DNA from: an uncultured Marvinbryantia sp.
Lineage (GTDB): Bacteria > Bacillota > Clostridia > Lachnospirales > Lachnospiraceae
Direction: 5' to 3'
Assembly (NCBI GenBank): GCA_934373455.1
Contig: CAKRON010000052.1
Location: 1-19,063 of the forward strand
DNA: 19,063 nucleotides
Positions 7,254 through 14,885 of this stretch are shown one piece after another. The notes beneath the pieces are model-generated. The model searched no databases. It was not told where the DNA came from and saw only the letters and a program-made list of their open reading frames with translations. Every line of letters starts with the position of its first letter. The stretch's first letter is position 1. The translations under genes were made by a program, and so were the position numbers.

Positions 7254-8015
7254 ATGAATACCGTAAAAGTTCGAGATATTGAAATTGGTGCAGGTGCACC
7301 AAAAATTATTGTTCCCATCGTTGGAAAAACAAAAGAAGAAATTCTTACGACAGCCAAATCATTTCATTCCATCCCTATGGATGTAGTGGAATGGCGGGCA
7401 GACTGGTTTGATGGTGTATTTGATTTTGACCTGGTAAAAGATGTATTGACAGATCTACGAGAAATTCTTGGTAACACACCGATCCTGATGACTTTCCGCA
7501 CGTCCAATGAAGGCGGTGAAAAAGAGATTGATACTAAGACTTATATCGATCTGAATCTAAATGCAGCAAAAAGTGGTCTTATTGATCTGATTGATGTGGA
7601 GATTTTCAAAGGCGATAATATTGTAAAAGATATTATTGACGGTGCCCATGCTTCCGGCGTAAAGGTTGTGGCATCTAACCACGATTTCCATAAGACACCT
7701 GCCAAATCTGATATCATATACCGTCTGCGCAAAATGCAGGACATGGGTGCCGATATTCCAAAGATCGCCGTTATGCCACAGAACAAACGTGACGTGCTGA
7801 CTCTTCTTGCCGCTACAGAAGAAATGGTCACAGAGTATGCCGACAGACCAATCATTACTATGTCCATGGCAGGAACAGGTGTCATCAGTCGTCTCTGCGG
7901 TGAAGTCTTTGGTTCCTCCATGACGTTTGGTTCTGCCGGAAAAGCTTCTGCACCTGGCCAGATGAACGTCAATGATTTAAATACTGTTCTTCATCTTCTT
8001 CATAATGCTTTATAG
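7254..8015 (+). CDS. aroD: 3-dehydroquinate dehydratase, class I
   Basis: A 253-residue enzyme that removes water from 3-dehydroquinate to give 3-dehydroshikimate through a Schiff-base intermediate. All active-site residues sit at the numbers known for the enteric AroD: E46 and R48 (VVEWRAD), R82, E86, general base H143 (SNHDFHKTP), Schiff-base K170 (PKIAVMPQ), R213, S232 and Q236 (SAPGQ). The length equals that of the family. AGGAGA precedes the ATG. It is co-transcribed with the YdiB-type dehydrogenase 33 bp upstream and followed at once by a terminator hairpin. A complete catalytic set suggests it is active. Confidence 0.96.
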   Translation: MNTVKVRDIEIGAGAPKIIVPIVGKTKEEILTTAKSFHSIPMDVVEWRADWFDGVFDFDLVKDVLTDLREILGNTPILMTFRTSNEGGEKEIDTKTYIDLNLNAAKSGLIDLIDVEIFKGDNIVKDIIDGAHASGVKVVASNHDFHKTPAKSDIIYRLRKMQDMGADIPKIAVMPQNKRDVLTLLAATEEMVTEYADRPIITMSMAGTGVISRLCGEVFGSSMTFGSAGKASAPGQMNVNDLNTVLHLLHNAL

Positions 8016-8031
8016 ATTTGGTCAATATAAC

Positions 8032-8076
8032 AAAGACGTTGAATGTTGAAATTTTTCACACTCAACGTCTTTTATT
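8032..8076. terminator. Shared terminator between convergent aroD and aroK
   Basis: Perfect 11-bp arms AAAGACGTTGA (8032-8042) and TCAACGTCTTT (8062-8072), with a further short pairing (TTGAAA/TTTTCA) in the loop. The rightward side ends in CTTTTATTTAT, a reasonable T-tract for aroD. The leftward side has only a weak T-run, so it works less well for aroK. Confidence 0.8.
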
Positions 8077-8615
8077 TATCTGGCTTCTGCATCCAGTATT
8101 CTTAATTTTTTCACCAGTTCTTCGCAGATCTCCAGTCCACTTTTTCCATCGGTTTCAATCACAATGTCCGCAGCTGTCTGGTATTTTTCACGACGCTTTT
8201 CCATCAGATCTGCAATAAAATCTACATTTTTGTTTCCTTCCAGAAGCGGTCTGTCATGATTATTTTTTACACGATTTAAAATCGTTTCTGGCTTTGCTGT
8301 CAGAAGCACTACACGACCATTCTTTTTCATCTCGACAACATTACGTTCTCTCATCGGGACTCCACCTCCGCATGAAATGACCATGTTCTTTTTAGACTGC
8401 ATCTCAATCAGAAGATTTGTCTCCAAATCCCGGAAATATTCTTCTCCGTAGGTCGCAAAAATATCTGAAATGGACATTCCCTGTCGTTTTGCTATAATCT
8501 GGTCCATTTCAACCACTTCCATGGCAAATCTTCTCTTCAGTAACTCTGATACGGTGGATTTTCCTGTACCCATAAAACCAATCAGTACAATATTATAATC
8601 AAAAAGCTTACTCAT
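8076..8615 (-). CDS. aroK: Shikimate kinase
   Basis: A 179-residue kinase that phosphorylates shikimate with ATP, the fifth step of the chorismate pathway. Motifs: P-loop GFMGTGKST (13-21), D38 that binds shikimate and Mg, FR at 61-62 for the shikimate carboxylate, CGGG (82-85), the lid arginine in DRPLL (121-125), and the adenine-site segment KRREKYQTAAD (140-150). I chose the ATG at 8613-8615 because AGGAGAG lies about ten bases upstream and the protein then has family length; the longer in-frame start at 8678 falls on the -35 box. It is transcribed alone from its own promoter, convergent with the ydiB-aroD pair. Confidence 0.95.
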   Translation of the reverse strand: MSKLFDYNIVLIGFMGTGKSTVSELLKRRFAMEVVEMDQIIAKRQGMSISDIFATYGEEYFRDLETNLLIEMQSKKNMVISCGGGVPMRERNVVEMKKNGRVVLLTAKPETILNRVKNNHDRPLLEGNKNVDFIADLMEKRREKYQTAADIVIETDGKSGLEICEELVKKLRILDAEAR

Positions 8616-8649
8616 GATGCATTCTCTCCTGTGCTCTAAATTCCTTGTC

Positions 8650-8678
8650 AGTATAACAAATTTCTCTTGCTTTAGCAA
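8650..8678 (-). promoter_or_regulatory. aroK promoter
   Basis: Reading leftward: -35 TTGCTA (8673-8678), a 17-bp spacer, and -10 TATACT (8650-8655) preceded by TGT, an extended -10. It lies about 35 bp before the aroK start codon. Confidence 0.8.
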
Positions 8679-8689
8679 TATAAAGTGTT

Positions 8690-8726
8690 AAAAAGCCGCC
8701 AGCTTCACGCTGACGGCTCCGTTTTT
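8690..8726. terminator. Terminator of the SH3-domain gene, probably two-way
   Basis: Ten-bp stem (8694-8703 with 8709-8718, one G-T pair) and a 5-base loop. T-runs flank it on both strands: TTTTT on the minus strand after the SH3 gene, and GTTTTTTC on the plus strand. It isolates the SH3 gene from the aroK promoter just beyond. Confidence 0.85.
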
Positions 8727-8732
8727 TCTCTT

Positions 8733-9428
8733 TTATTTCTTCTTCAGGCATACATTGGAAATATATCCCTTATATGTTCTTCCATTTGCTGCCTTATAAG
8801 TACAGTAATACCATTTTCCATTGGACAGGTTCGTTACTTTTACAGTCTTACCTCTTGGTACTACAAGTACAGATGAGGATGACATGCTTGGTTTACGATG
8901 CATATATACAGAATCTGTTGTCTTATAGTATCCTGGCTTTGCTCCATCTCTTCTTAAATAGCTCTGGTGTGTGTAACCACGATACACTTTTCCATTTGGT
9001 GTAAAATATACTGTCTTATACCATGCACCTGTATAAGTATTTACAATAATAACCTTTCCACCCTTTGGAACGGTTGCAACTACAGATGTATTTGTGCTGG
9101 TTCCCCGTCTGATATTCAGGCTTGCAGATGTTTTATACATCTTTGCCGACTGCAGATAAGATTTGTAAATATATCCTCTGAACTTCTGCTGTCTGTTGTT
9201 CTGGTATTCTACTTTATACCACTTGTTTCCGGACTTTCCAAGATACTTCACTGCTGCTTCCTTTGGAAGAAGTAATACTCTTCCTGATCTGGTACTTGCA
9301 CCGCTTCTTAAATTCACAGCTGTTGTTGTCACATAATACTTGCTTGCTGCTGATCCGGTAACCGGAACTGCCATCACAAAGGCAACCATCAGTAACAGGG
9401 TAATTACAAGACTTCTTGCTTTTTTCAT
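8733..9428 (-). CDS. Secreted protein with three bacterial SH3 domains
   Basis: A 231-residue protein: signal peptide (1-28, ending GSAAS) followed by three tandem SH3b repeats of about 60 residues (about 30-93, 97-159 and 167-230). Each has the pattern V/L-N-L/I-R-x-G/K...VLxxPKG...WYKVxY...GYIYKSYL; the third has VYMHRKPS in place of NLRSG. Such domains usually bind cell-wall peptides. No hydrolase, peptidase or anchoring domain follows, so this is a stand-alone wall-binding or adaptor protein of unknown specific role. GGGAGG precedes the ATG. It has its own strong promoter and terminator, so it is a single-gene transcript unrelated to its neighbours. The mature protein is lysine- and arginine-rich. 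Confidence 0.88.
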   Translation of the reverse strand: MKKARSLVITLLLMVAFVMAVPVTGSAASKYYVTTTAVNLRSGASTRSGRVLLLPKEAAVKYLGKSGNKWYKVEYQNNRQQKFRGYIYKSYLQSAKMYKTSASLNIRRGTSTNTSVVATVPKGGKVIIVNTYTGAWYKTVYFTPNGKVYRGYTHQSYLRRDGAKPGYYKTTDSVYMHRKPSMSSSSVLVVPRGKTVKVTNLSNGKWYYCTYKAANGRTYKGYISNVCLKKK

Positions 9429-9469
9429 GAACTAATCCTCCCGTCATGTTTTTCCTAAAAGTTACCTTA

Positions 9470-9498
9470 ATTATATGATATCAGTTTCTAAACGTCAA
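9470..9498 (-). promoter_or_regulatory. Promoter of the SH3-domain gene
   Basis: Reading leftward: -35 TTGACG (9493-9498), exactly 17 bp, then consensus -10 TATAAT (9470-9475), about 40 bp before the start codon. It is the best sigma-A promoter in the window and begins only 20 bp after the stop of the upstream ABC gene. I see no terminator between them, so some readthrough is possible. Confidence 0.88.
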
Positions 9499-9517
9499 CA
9501 TGCAGCTTCACCCTGAT

Positions 9518-10282
9518 TTAAGATTCGCAGGCAGATTCTATCAGTTTTTTTGTATATTCTTCTTTGGGATGATTGATAATTTCATCTGTCGTTCCACTCT
9601 CTGCCACTTTTCCATCGTACAATACCAATACACGGTCGCAGAACATCTGTACCAAAGCAAGATTGTGACAGATAAAAATGAAAGATAATCCCTGTTTTTC
9701 TTTCAACTCCTGCAACAAATCCATAATTTGTTTCTGAATCGTTACATCCAATGCACTTGTAGCTTCATCACAGATCAGAATCGCCGGTTCTACTGCTAAT
9801 GCCCGAGCTATCGCAGCTCTCTGACATTGTCCGCCACTGACTTCATGAGGATACCTGTCTGCAAACTCAGAAGATAATCCTGCCTGTTCCAGAACTTCTG
9901 TTATTCTGCGATTTCTTTCTTCTTTTTTCATGCCACGATTGCGCAGACTTTCACCAATTCCATCTCCTAACGTTCTTCTCGGATCAAAAGATGTCAGCGG
10001 ATTCTGGAATACCATCTGAATTTTTCCATAAAAATGCTTCAGTTCTCTTCCTGTTAAATTCGTAATATCTTTTCCGTCAAATATCAAAGTACCTGATGTC
10101 AGATCCGTCAGTCTTGTTATCAGTTTTGCGAGCGTACTTTTTCCGCTTCCTGATTCTCCTACAATACCGAGAATTTCGCCGGTTTCTAACTGAAAACTGA
10201 CATCATCTACTGCCTTCAATACTTCTTTTCCTTTTGTTGTAAATACTTTTGTCAGATGCTCTGCTTCTAAAATTATACTCAT
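9518..10282 (-). CDS. Peptide/nickel ABC transporter ATPase, NikE/DppF type
   Basis: A 254-residue ATPase of the Opp/Dpp/Nik class that powers import with its partner ATPase. Walker A GESGSGKS (42-49), Q-loop Q93, signature VSGGQ (148-152), Walker B ILICDE (168-173), and H-loop H206 in the unusual context ICHNLA rather than xxHD. It is short: it stops soon after the ABC domain and lacks the long cysteine-containing tail of OppD/OppF proteins, which is typical of NikE-like proteins. Its ATG overlaps the previous ATPase stop (ATGA). It is the last gene of the five-gene leftward operon. Confidence 0.9.
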   Translation of the reverse strand: MSIILEAEHLTKVFTTKGKEVLKAVDDVSFQLETGEILGIVGESGSGKSTLAKLITRLTDLTSGTLIFDGKDITNLTGRELKHFYGKIQMVFQNPLTSFDPRRTLGDGIGESLRNRGMKKEERNRRITEVLEQAGLSSEFADRYPHEVSGGQCQRAAIARALAVEPAILICDEATSALDVTIQKQIMDLLQELKEKQGLSFIFICHNLALVQMFCDRVLVLYDGKVAESGTTDEIINHPKEEYTKKLIESACES

Positions 10283-11073
10283 TCTTTTTCTTTCCTCTGT
10301 AACACCGGAACTGCTGATAATAACTTCTGCGTATACGCATTTTGAGGATGATTCAGAACTTCCTTTGCATTCCCGTATTCTACAGTTTTGCCATCTTTCA
10401 ACACTAAAATCGTATCTGCCATTGCACGCACTACTCCAATATCATGTGTCACAATGACAATCGCTGTTCCAAATAATTCTCTCAGATGGATCATTTCTGT
10501 AACAACTTGTTTCTGCACCGTAACATCCAGTGCACTGGTAGGTTCATCCGCAAATAAGATCGGTGGATTCATCAGCATGGCGATGGCTATCCCGGCTCTC
10601 TGATTCATTCCCCCGGACAATTCAAAAGGATAACTGTCCCATACTCGTTTGCTGTCTTTAAAGTTTAATTTCTCAAACAGCTTCATGGCATAGTCTTTTG
10701 CTTCTTTTCTGGTCACTTTTTTATGGGCACGCATACTTTCATAAATCTGTTCCCCAATCGTTCGAATTGGGCATAAGGATGCTCCCGCATCCTGAAAAAT
10801 CATTCCAATCTGTGCTCCCCGGATTTTTCTTTTTTCCCTTTCAGAAATATCCAGTATATTCTGCCCTTTATAGAATATGTCACCCCTGGTAACCATTCCA
10901 TTTGTTCCCAATAGTCCCATGGCAGCTTTGATCAATGTACTTTTTCCACTTCCGGATTCACCTACCAGTCCCAGTATCTCTCCTGCCTCCAGTGAAAAAC
11001 TTACGTTTGTTACTACCGGTTTTCCACCAAAGGAGACTTCCACCGAATCATATTCCAGTATTTTCTCACTCAT
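10279..11073 (-). CDS. Peptide/nickel ABC transporter ATPase, NikD/DppD type
   Basis: A 264-residue ATPase, partner of the next gene. Walker A GESGSGKS (38-45), Q94, signature LSGGMNQRAGIAIAM (152-166), Walker B ILFADE (172-177), H210. The signature with Met-Asn in place of Gln-Arg is typical of the D subunit. AGGAG is ten bases before the ATG. The gene starts 17 bp after the binding-protein stop. Like its partner it lacks the OppD-type cysteine tail. Confidence 0.9.
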   Translation of the reverse strand: MSEKILEYDSVEVSFGGKPVVTNVSFSLEAGEILGLVGESGSGKSTLIKAAMGLLGTNGMVTRGDIFYKGQNILDISEREKRKIRGAQIGMIFQDAGASLCPIRTIGEQIYESMRAHKKVTRKEAKDYAMKLFEKLNFKDSKRVWDSYPFELSGGMNQRAGIAIAMLMNPPILFADEPTSALDVTVQKQVVTEMIHLRELFGTAIVIVTHDIGVVRAMADTILVLKDGKTVEYGNAKEVLNHPQNAYTQKLLSAVPVLQRKEKE

Positions 11074-11090
11074 GTTTTGCAGACTCCTGA

Positions 11091-12629
11091 CTAATTGATA
11101 TCAAGATCCGCTGTCAGTTCATAATAATCACATGGATGAGCCACAAGTCCTGTCACATTTGACTGCATAATCATACTCATTTTCAAATGAGAACAGAATA
11201 CATAGGCATGGTCATCTAATACTGTCTGCTGCATTTCTATGCCCAGTTCGCTTCTCTTGTCTGTATTAAATTCTTTTTCCATTTCAGATGCAAGTTCTTC
11301 CAGTTTATCACTATGGTAATGACCATTATTGGATACAGAAGAATCCAGTGCACAGGAGGTAAAGAAATACTGCGGATCACCGGTAGGCGCTGTCACCATT
11401 GCACTTGCATACACATCCCATAATGTTGGATCTTTACGAATCGTATTATTATCTGAAGTACAGTTTACCTGCACATCCATTCCTATTTCTTTCAGCGTTG
11501 CCTGTGCTGATTCAGCCAGCAGTGGAAGCTCCTGTCTGCTCGGATAGGTCAACCAGCGTATTACCAATTTCTGCCCATCTTTTTCACGAATGCCATCTCC
11601 GTCTGTATCTGTCCAACCTGCTTCTTCCAGCACTTGTTTGGCGCCTTCCGGATCATAACTTTCTGTAGTCAGATTCTGTCCACCAAATGAAAATGTATCT
11701 GGGAATGCTCCCACTGCCGGATAACCGTAACCATTCAGTAATACTGATACAAAGCTGTCTTTATCAATTCCCATGGCAATGGCCTGTCGAACCGCCGGAT
11801 CGGAAGTGATCGGACTCTCAAAATTCATCCATGCATAAAAAGCTCTGCTGGTTGGCGTACTGGTAAAGGTAAAATCATCATTTTCAAAAAGAGGATAACT
11901 TGCATATGCCATTCCATACGCAGCATTTATCTCGCCTGCCTGCAATGCAAAAGCCAAAGTATCTCCATCCGAAATGGTACGTACTGTAATTTCATCAATA
12001 TTTACATCACCATCCCAATAATTTTCATTTTTCACCAGATCCAGATGATCATCTGTCACCAGATCCGTTACCACATATGGACCGGTTCCGATTACGATAC
12101 CATCATCTGTAATCCCAGCATCTGTATCAATAATACATCCATACGGATCACACAGATAATTTATCAACGCAGGTTTTGGTTCTGTTGTCTTTATTGTGAC
12201 CGTATTACCATCTGCTTCAATCGAATCAATACATAAATCTCCTGCTGCACGTTCATGATTTGCAACCAGCGATTCCAGACTCTCCTTTACGGCCTCACCA
12301 TCACATGCGCGGCCATTTGAAAATACTACTCCATCGTTTAACGTGATCTTCCAGGTCAGTTCATCTACATTTTCAAATTCTTTCGCAATCCATGGTTCAA
12401 TTTCCATATCATCAGAATACTTAAACAATGTTTCACCGATTCCATAACGGATACAAGCCCAACCTGCATAGGTATTCTGTGGATTCACATCTGCCTCTTC
12501 ATTTTCTGCATTAAATGTAGTATCTCCGAATACAAATGTCTTTTTTTCATCTGCTGATGCAGAGATCACTGACAAGCTTACTGTCAGTCCCAGCATCAGT
12601 GCCATCGCAATTCCTCTCTTTGTTCTCAT
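11091..12629 (-). CDS. Solute-binding protein family 5 (peptide/nickel class)
   Basis: A 512-residue binding protein that delivers solute to the two permeases encoded upstream. Signal peptide 1-26 (MRTKRG, hydrophobic core, ending SASA before DEKK). Family-5 landmarks: GIGETLFKY, WITLNDGVVFSNG-like segment (LTWKITLNDGVVFSNGR), IGTGPYVV, LVKNENYWDG, DPAVRQAIAMGIDKDSF and a C-terminal part whose spacing recalls NikA. The start is the ATG at 12629 with GAGGAGG seven bases upstream; a longer in-frame ATG at 12665 has no such site. There is no lipobox cysteine, so lipid anchoring is not evident. It sits between the permease and ATPase genes, not first. The ligand (oligopeptide, nickel-chelate or other) cannot be told from sequence. 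Confidence 0.88.
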   Translation of the reverse strand: MRTKRGIAMALMLGLTVSLSVISASADEKKTFVFGDTTFNAENEEADVNPQNTYAGWACIRYGIGETLFKYSDDMEIEPWIAKEFENVDELTWKITLNDGVVFSNGRACDGEAVKESLESLVANHERAAGDLCIDSIEADGNTVTIKTTEPKPALINYLCDPYGCIIDTDAGITDDGIVIGTGPYVVTDLVTDDHLDLVKNENYWDGDVNIDEITVRTISDGDTLAFALQAGEINAAYGMAYASYPLFENDDFTFTSTPTSRAFYAWMNFESPITSDPAVRQAIAMGIDKDSFVSVLLNGYGYPAVGAFPDTFSFGGQNLTTESYDPEGAKQVLEEAGWTDTDGDGIREKDGQKLVIRWLTYPSRQELPLLAESAQATLKEIGMDVQVNCTSDNNTIRKDPTLWDVYASAMVTAPTGDPQYFFTSCALDSSVSNNGHYHSDKLEELASEMEKEFNTDKRSELGIEMQQTVLDDHAYVFCSHLKMSMIMQSNVTGLVAHPCDYYELTADLDIN

Positions 12630-12661
12630 GTTTTTCCTCCTCGCATAATAATTTATAGATA

Positions 12662-13534
12662 TCATCTTCTGGTGCTGCGGCTGTTTTTCGGATCCAGATA
12701 ATCTCTCACCGTATCACCAAGAAGATTAAAAATAACTACCGATATAAAAATAGCAATTCCAGGTGAAAGTACCACCCATGGGTAAGTCTGAAGCATACTC
12801 CTTCCGGTACTCATCATGCTTCCCCATTCCGCCATTGGAATTTGTGCTCCAAGCCCAAGAAAAGACAGACCTGCCAGTTCCATCATCATGGTTCCTATAT
12901 CAAGCATAGCTGTCACCAACACCGGTCCCAGCATATTTGGCAGCACGTGACGCCAGATAATTTGCCCGGATGTATCACCTGCCAGAATTGCTGCATGGAT
13001 GTAGGGTACATTTTTCAGTGCCAAAGTCTGCCCTCTGGCTATCCGCGAATATTTCGGCCAGCTTATGACTGCCAGAGCAATGACTGCATTCTGAATACCG
13101 CCTCCCAGCACAGCTGCAATCGCCATCGCAAATACCAATCCTGGAAATGCAAGGCAAATATCAGATATTCGCATCATTAAAGAATCCAGGATTCCCCCAT
13201 AGTAACCGCAAAACACTCCCACAGCTGTACCAAAAACGGAAATGACTGCAACCAAAATAAATGTGGAAAATATGCTGGCTCTTGCACCACTGATTACTCT
13301 TGAGAGCATATCCCTTCCATAAGTATCCGTTCCACACGGATGCAATACACTGGGTGCCTGCATGGCGCAGGATAAATCCTGGGCATATGGGTCATAGGGA
13401 CAAAGTTTGTCTGAAAAAACAGCAGCAAGTACCAACGCTGCTGCAAGTATCAAAAAAAATATCAGTTTCTGTTTTATATAATTTTTCTTAATTTTTTGAA
13501 CACGAACGGTTACTTTATTTTTTTCATTTTCCAT
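12662..13534 (-). CDS. Peptide/nickel ABC transporter permease, DppC/NikC type
   Basis: A 290-residue inner-membrane protein. The N-terminal membrane helix (about 24-41) is followed by the family segment YDPYAQDL and by HPCGTDTYGRDMLSRV (66-80), then five more helices. The ATPase-docking loop is at about 177-206 (AAILAGDTSGQIIWRHVLPN). I chose the ATG at 13532-13534: it overlaps the previous gene's TAA (TAATG) and has GAGAGG upstream. A reading frame extends 92 codons further, but that part has no family match and lies over the previous gene. The binding-protein gene follows after 32 bp. Confidence 0.92.
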   Translation of the reverse strand: MENEKNKVTVRVQKIKKNYIKQKLIFFLILAAALVLAAVFSDKLCPYDPYAQDLSCAMQAPSVLHPCGTDTYGRDMLSRVISGARASIFSTFILVAVISVFGTAVGVFCGYYGGILDSLMMRISDICLAFPGLVFAMAIAAVLGGGIQNAVIALAVISWPKYSRIARGQTLALKNVPYIHAAILAGDTSGQIIWRHVLPNMLGPVLVTAMLDIGTMMMELAGLSFLGLGAQIPMAEWGSMMSTGRSMLQTYPWVVLSPGIAIFISVVIFNLLGDTVRDYLDPKNSRSTRR

Positions 13535-14478
13535 TATGCTTCCTCTCTTCCCAATCGAATTCTTGGATCCAGGAAACGATAAGATACATCTGTAATCAGA
13601 TTTACAACAACATAGATAATGGCCATCCACATTACATATGCCTGAATAATTGGATAATCTCTCATTGAGATTGCATCTACTGCCATCTTTCCTACACCAT
13701 CCCACATAAATATAGATTCGACAATCGCAGTTCCTCCGAGAAGACTTCCTACAGAGAGCATCAAAAGTGTAATGATGGTAACTAATGATGCTTTCATAAT
13801 ACTTTTCCATAAAGTTATCGAAAACTTCACGCCTCTTGCTTTTGCTCCTGCCACGTAATCTTTATTCAGTTCATCCAACACTGTCGCTCTGACCTGACGA
13901 AGGTACTTTGCCGACATAGCAATCGCAAGCGTAATGGCCGGCATTGCCACACTTTGTAAACTGACATCTTTTGCGATGACCGGAAACCATCTCATTTTAA
14001 TTGCCAGAAAATACATAAGAATCAAAGACACAAAAAAATTCGGAAGGCTGTTTCCAATAAAACTGCAAAATCGTATCAAATAATCGACAATCGTGTTTTG
14101 CTTTACTGCTGCCAGCACACCAAGTGGCACTGATATTACAATCGTCAGCACAATCGACACAATTGTCAACAGCAAGGTTGCCGGAAGCTTCGATATAAAT
14201 GTGGTAAACACCGGATTCCCGGAAACATAACTGTTTCCCATGTCTCCTCTTAGCAACTTACCCAGCCATACAAAATATTGTGTCAAAAATGGCTTATCCA
14301 GCCCCAGCTGCTCTCGCGCAGCATCCATCATCTCTTCTGAGACGACTGTCCCCGTATTTTCCATTTTCTGTGTAACTACATCACTTCCTGCAATTCGCAT
14401 CATTCCATATGAAAGAAATGTAATGGCAAATAAAATGGGAATTAACTGTAACATTCTTTTCAAAACATAATGATTCAT
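13534..14478 (-). CDS. Peptide/nickel ABC transporter permease, DppB/NikB type
   Basis: A 314-residue inner-membrane protein and first gene of the operon. The first helix (8-30) is followed by the family pattern of an acidic periplasmic stretch, QLGLDKPFLTQYFVWLGKLL, then GDMGNSY, five further helices, the docking loop DYVAGAKARGVKFSITLWKS and the C-terminal LDPRIRLG. The ATG at 14478 has only a weak site (AGAAAG, too far) in front, although the rest of the operon has strong sites. It pairs with the DppC-type gene, which it overlaps by one base. Confidence 0.92.
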   Translation of the reverse strand: MNHYVLKRMLQLIPILFAITFLSYGMMRIAGSDVVTQKMENTGTVVSEEMMDAAREQLGLDKPFLTQYFVWLGKLLRGDMGNSYVSGNPVFTTFISKLPATLLLTIVSIVLTIVISVPLGVLAAVKQNTIVDYLIRFCSFIGNSLPNFFVSLILMYFLAIKMRWFPVIAKDVSLQSVAMPAITLAIAMSAKYLRQVRATVLDELNKDYVAGAKARGVKFSITLWKSIMKASLVTIITLLMLSVGSLLGGTAIVESIFMWDGVGKMAVDAISMRDYPIIQAYVMWMAIIYVVVNLITDVSYRFLDPRIRLGREEA

Positions 14479-14495
14479 TTAATTTCGCACTTTCT

Positions 14496-14523
14496 ATTTT
14501 ATTTTCTGTTGTAATATTAGCAA
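14496..14523 (-). promoter_or_regulatory. Possible promoter of the first peptide/nickel-class operon
   Basis: Reading leftward: TTGCTA (14518-14523), 16 bp, TAAAAT (14496-14501). If used, the message would start about 10 bases before the start codon, leaving almost no leader, which fits the weak ribosome binding site. Other promoters further upstream are possible. Confidence 0.4.
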
Positions 14524-14612
14524 AGTTCATTTTTTTCTCCAACCCTCCCAGGGGGATATTTGTGGTATTCCTTTTTTTCATGTTTTATTCCTCATATGGA
14601 ATATCTAATTCA

Positions 14613-14792
14613 AGTCGAGCATCCGCGAGACTTGGCGCGTGATTCTGGTCAGCGTAAGCTGACACATTCTTTACAGAATCACTGCGCATCCTCGCGGAGC
14701 GTTTATCTCAGTCGGAGATTGGACTCCCACTGAGACAAATTTGTTATTACTCACCACCTGAAAGAGGTGGGAGTCTTCTCGACTGAGATAAA
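14613..14792 (+). ncRNA. Highly structured intergenic element, unknown (possible orphan RNA or IS200/IS605-like remnant)
   Basis: About 180 bp, clearly GC-richer than its flanks, with no coding frame. Stems seen: outer closing AGTCGAG/CTCGACT (14613-14619 with 14778-14784); a long arm TCCGCGAG/CTCGCGGA (14622-14629 with 14691-14698) continuing through GCGC/GCGC and GTGATTCTG/CAGAATCAC (14639-14647 with 14674-14682), capped by GTCAGC-GTAA-GCTGAC (14648-14663); a hairpin at 14706-14735; and a hairpin at 14749-14774. A 13-bp repeat (14702-14714 with 14780-14792) can pair instead. The GTAA cap is a GNRA loop only on the plus strand, so I assign that strand. The last hairpin resembles right-end stem-loops of IS200/IS605 elements. 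No tnpA, tnpB or iscB coding sequence is present. Identity is unknown; the folding potential itself is clear. Confidence 0.55.
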
Positions 14793-14806
14793 AACTTCAT
14801 TTGCTC

Positions 14807-14834
14807 TTGCATAATCATACGCATTCGATATAGA
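14807..14834 (+). promoter_or_regulatory. Possible promoter of the mscS-like gene
   Basis: TTGCAT (14807-14812), 16 bp, TATAGA (14829-14834), about 50 bp before the TTG start. It lies just after the structured element, so the element need not be part of this gene's leader. Confidence 0.4.
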
Positions 14835-14885
14835 ATAGGAAAATAAAATCAGCTACATAATTTCAGTTTAGAAAGGAGCTTTCTA

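Noticed and set aside
13535..13810. 92-codon N-terminal extension of the DppC-type permease
   Set aside because: It is the shadow of the DppB gene, rich in Cys, Tyr and Arg, without family match; the internal ATG has a good site and a TAATG junction.
9518..14478. Calling the five-gene importer a nickel transporter
   Set aside because: Family-5 systems carry peptides, nickel chelates and other cargo; no urease, hydrogenase or nickel-responsive regulator is in view to decide.
14539..14556. CCCT/AGGG mini-hairpin near the first ABC operon, considered as a terminator or metal riboswitch
   Set aside because: Stem of four pairs with no T-tract in the needed direction and no riboswitch core that I can recognise.
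14381..14581. 66-codon leftward frame upstream of the DppB-type gene
   Set aside because: No ribosome binding site, no recognisable composition, and it overlaps the start of the permease gene in another frame.
14613..14792. CRISPR array
   Set aside because: The repeats are inverted pairs that form stems, not regularly spaced direct repeats with unique spacers.
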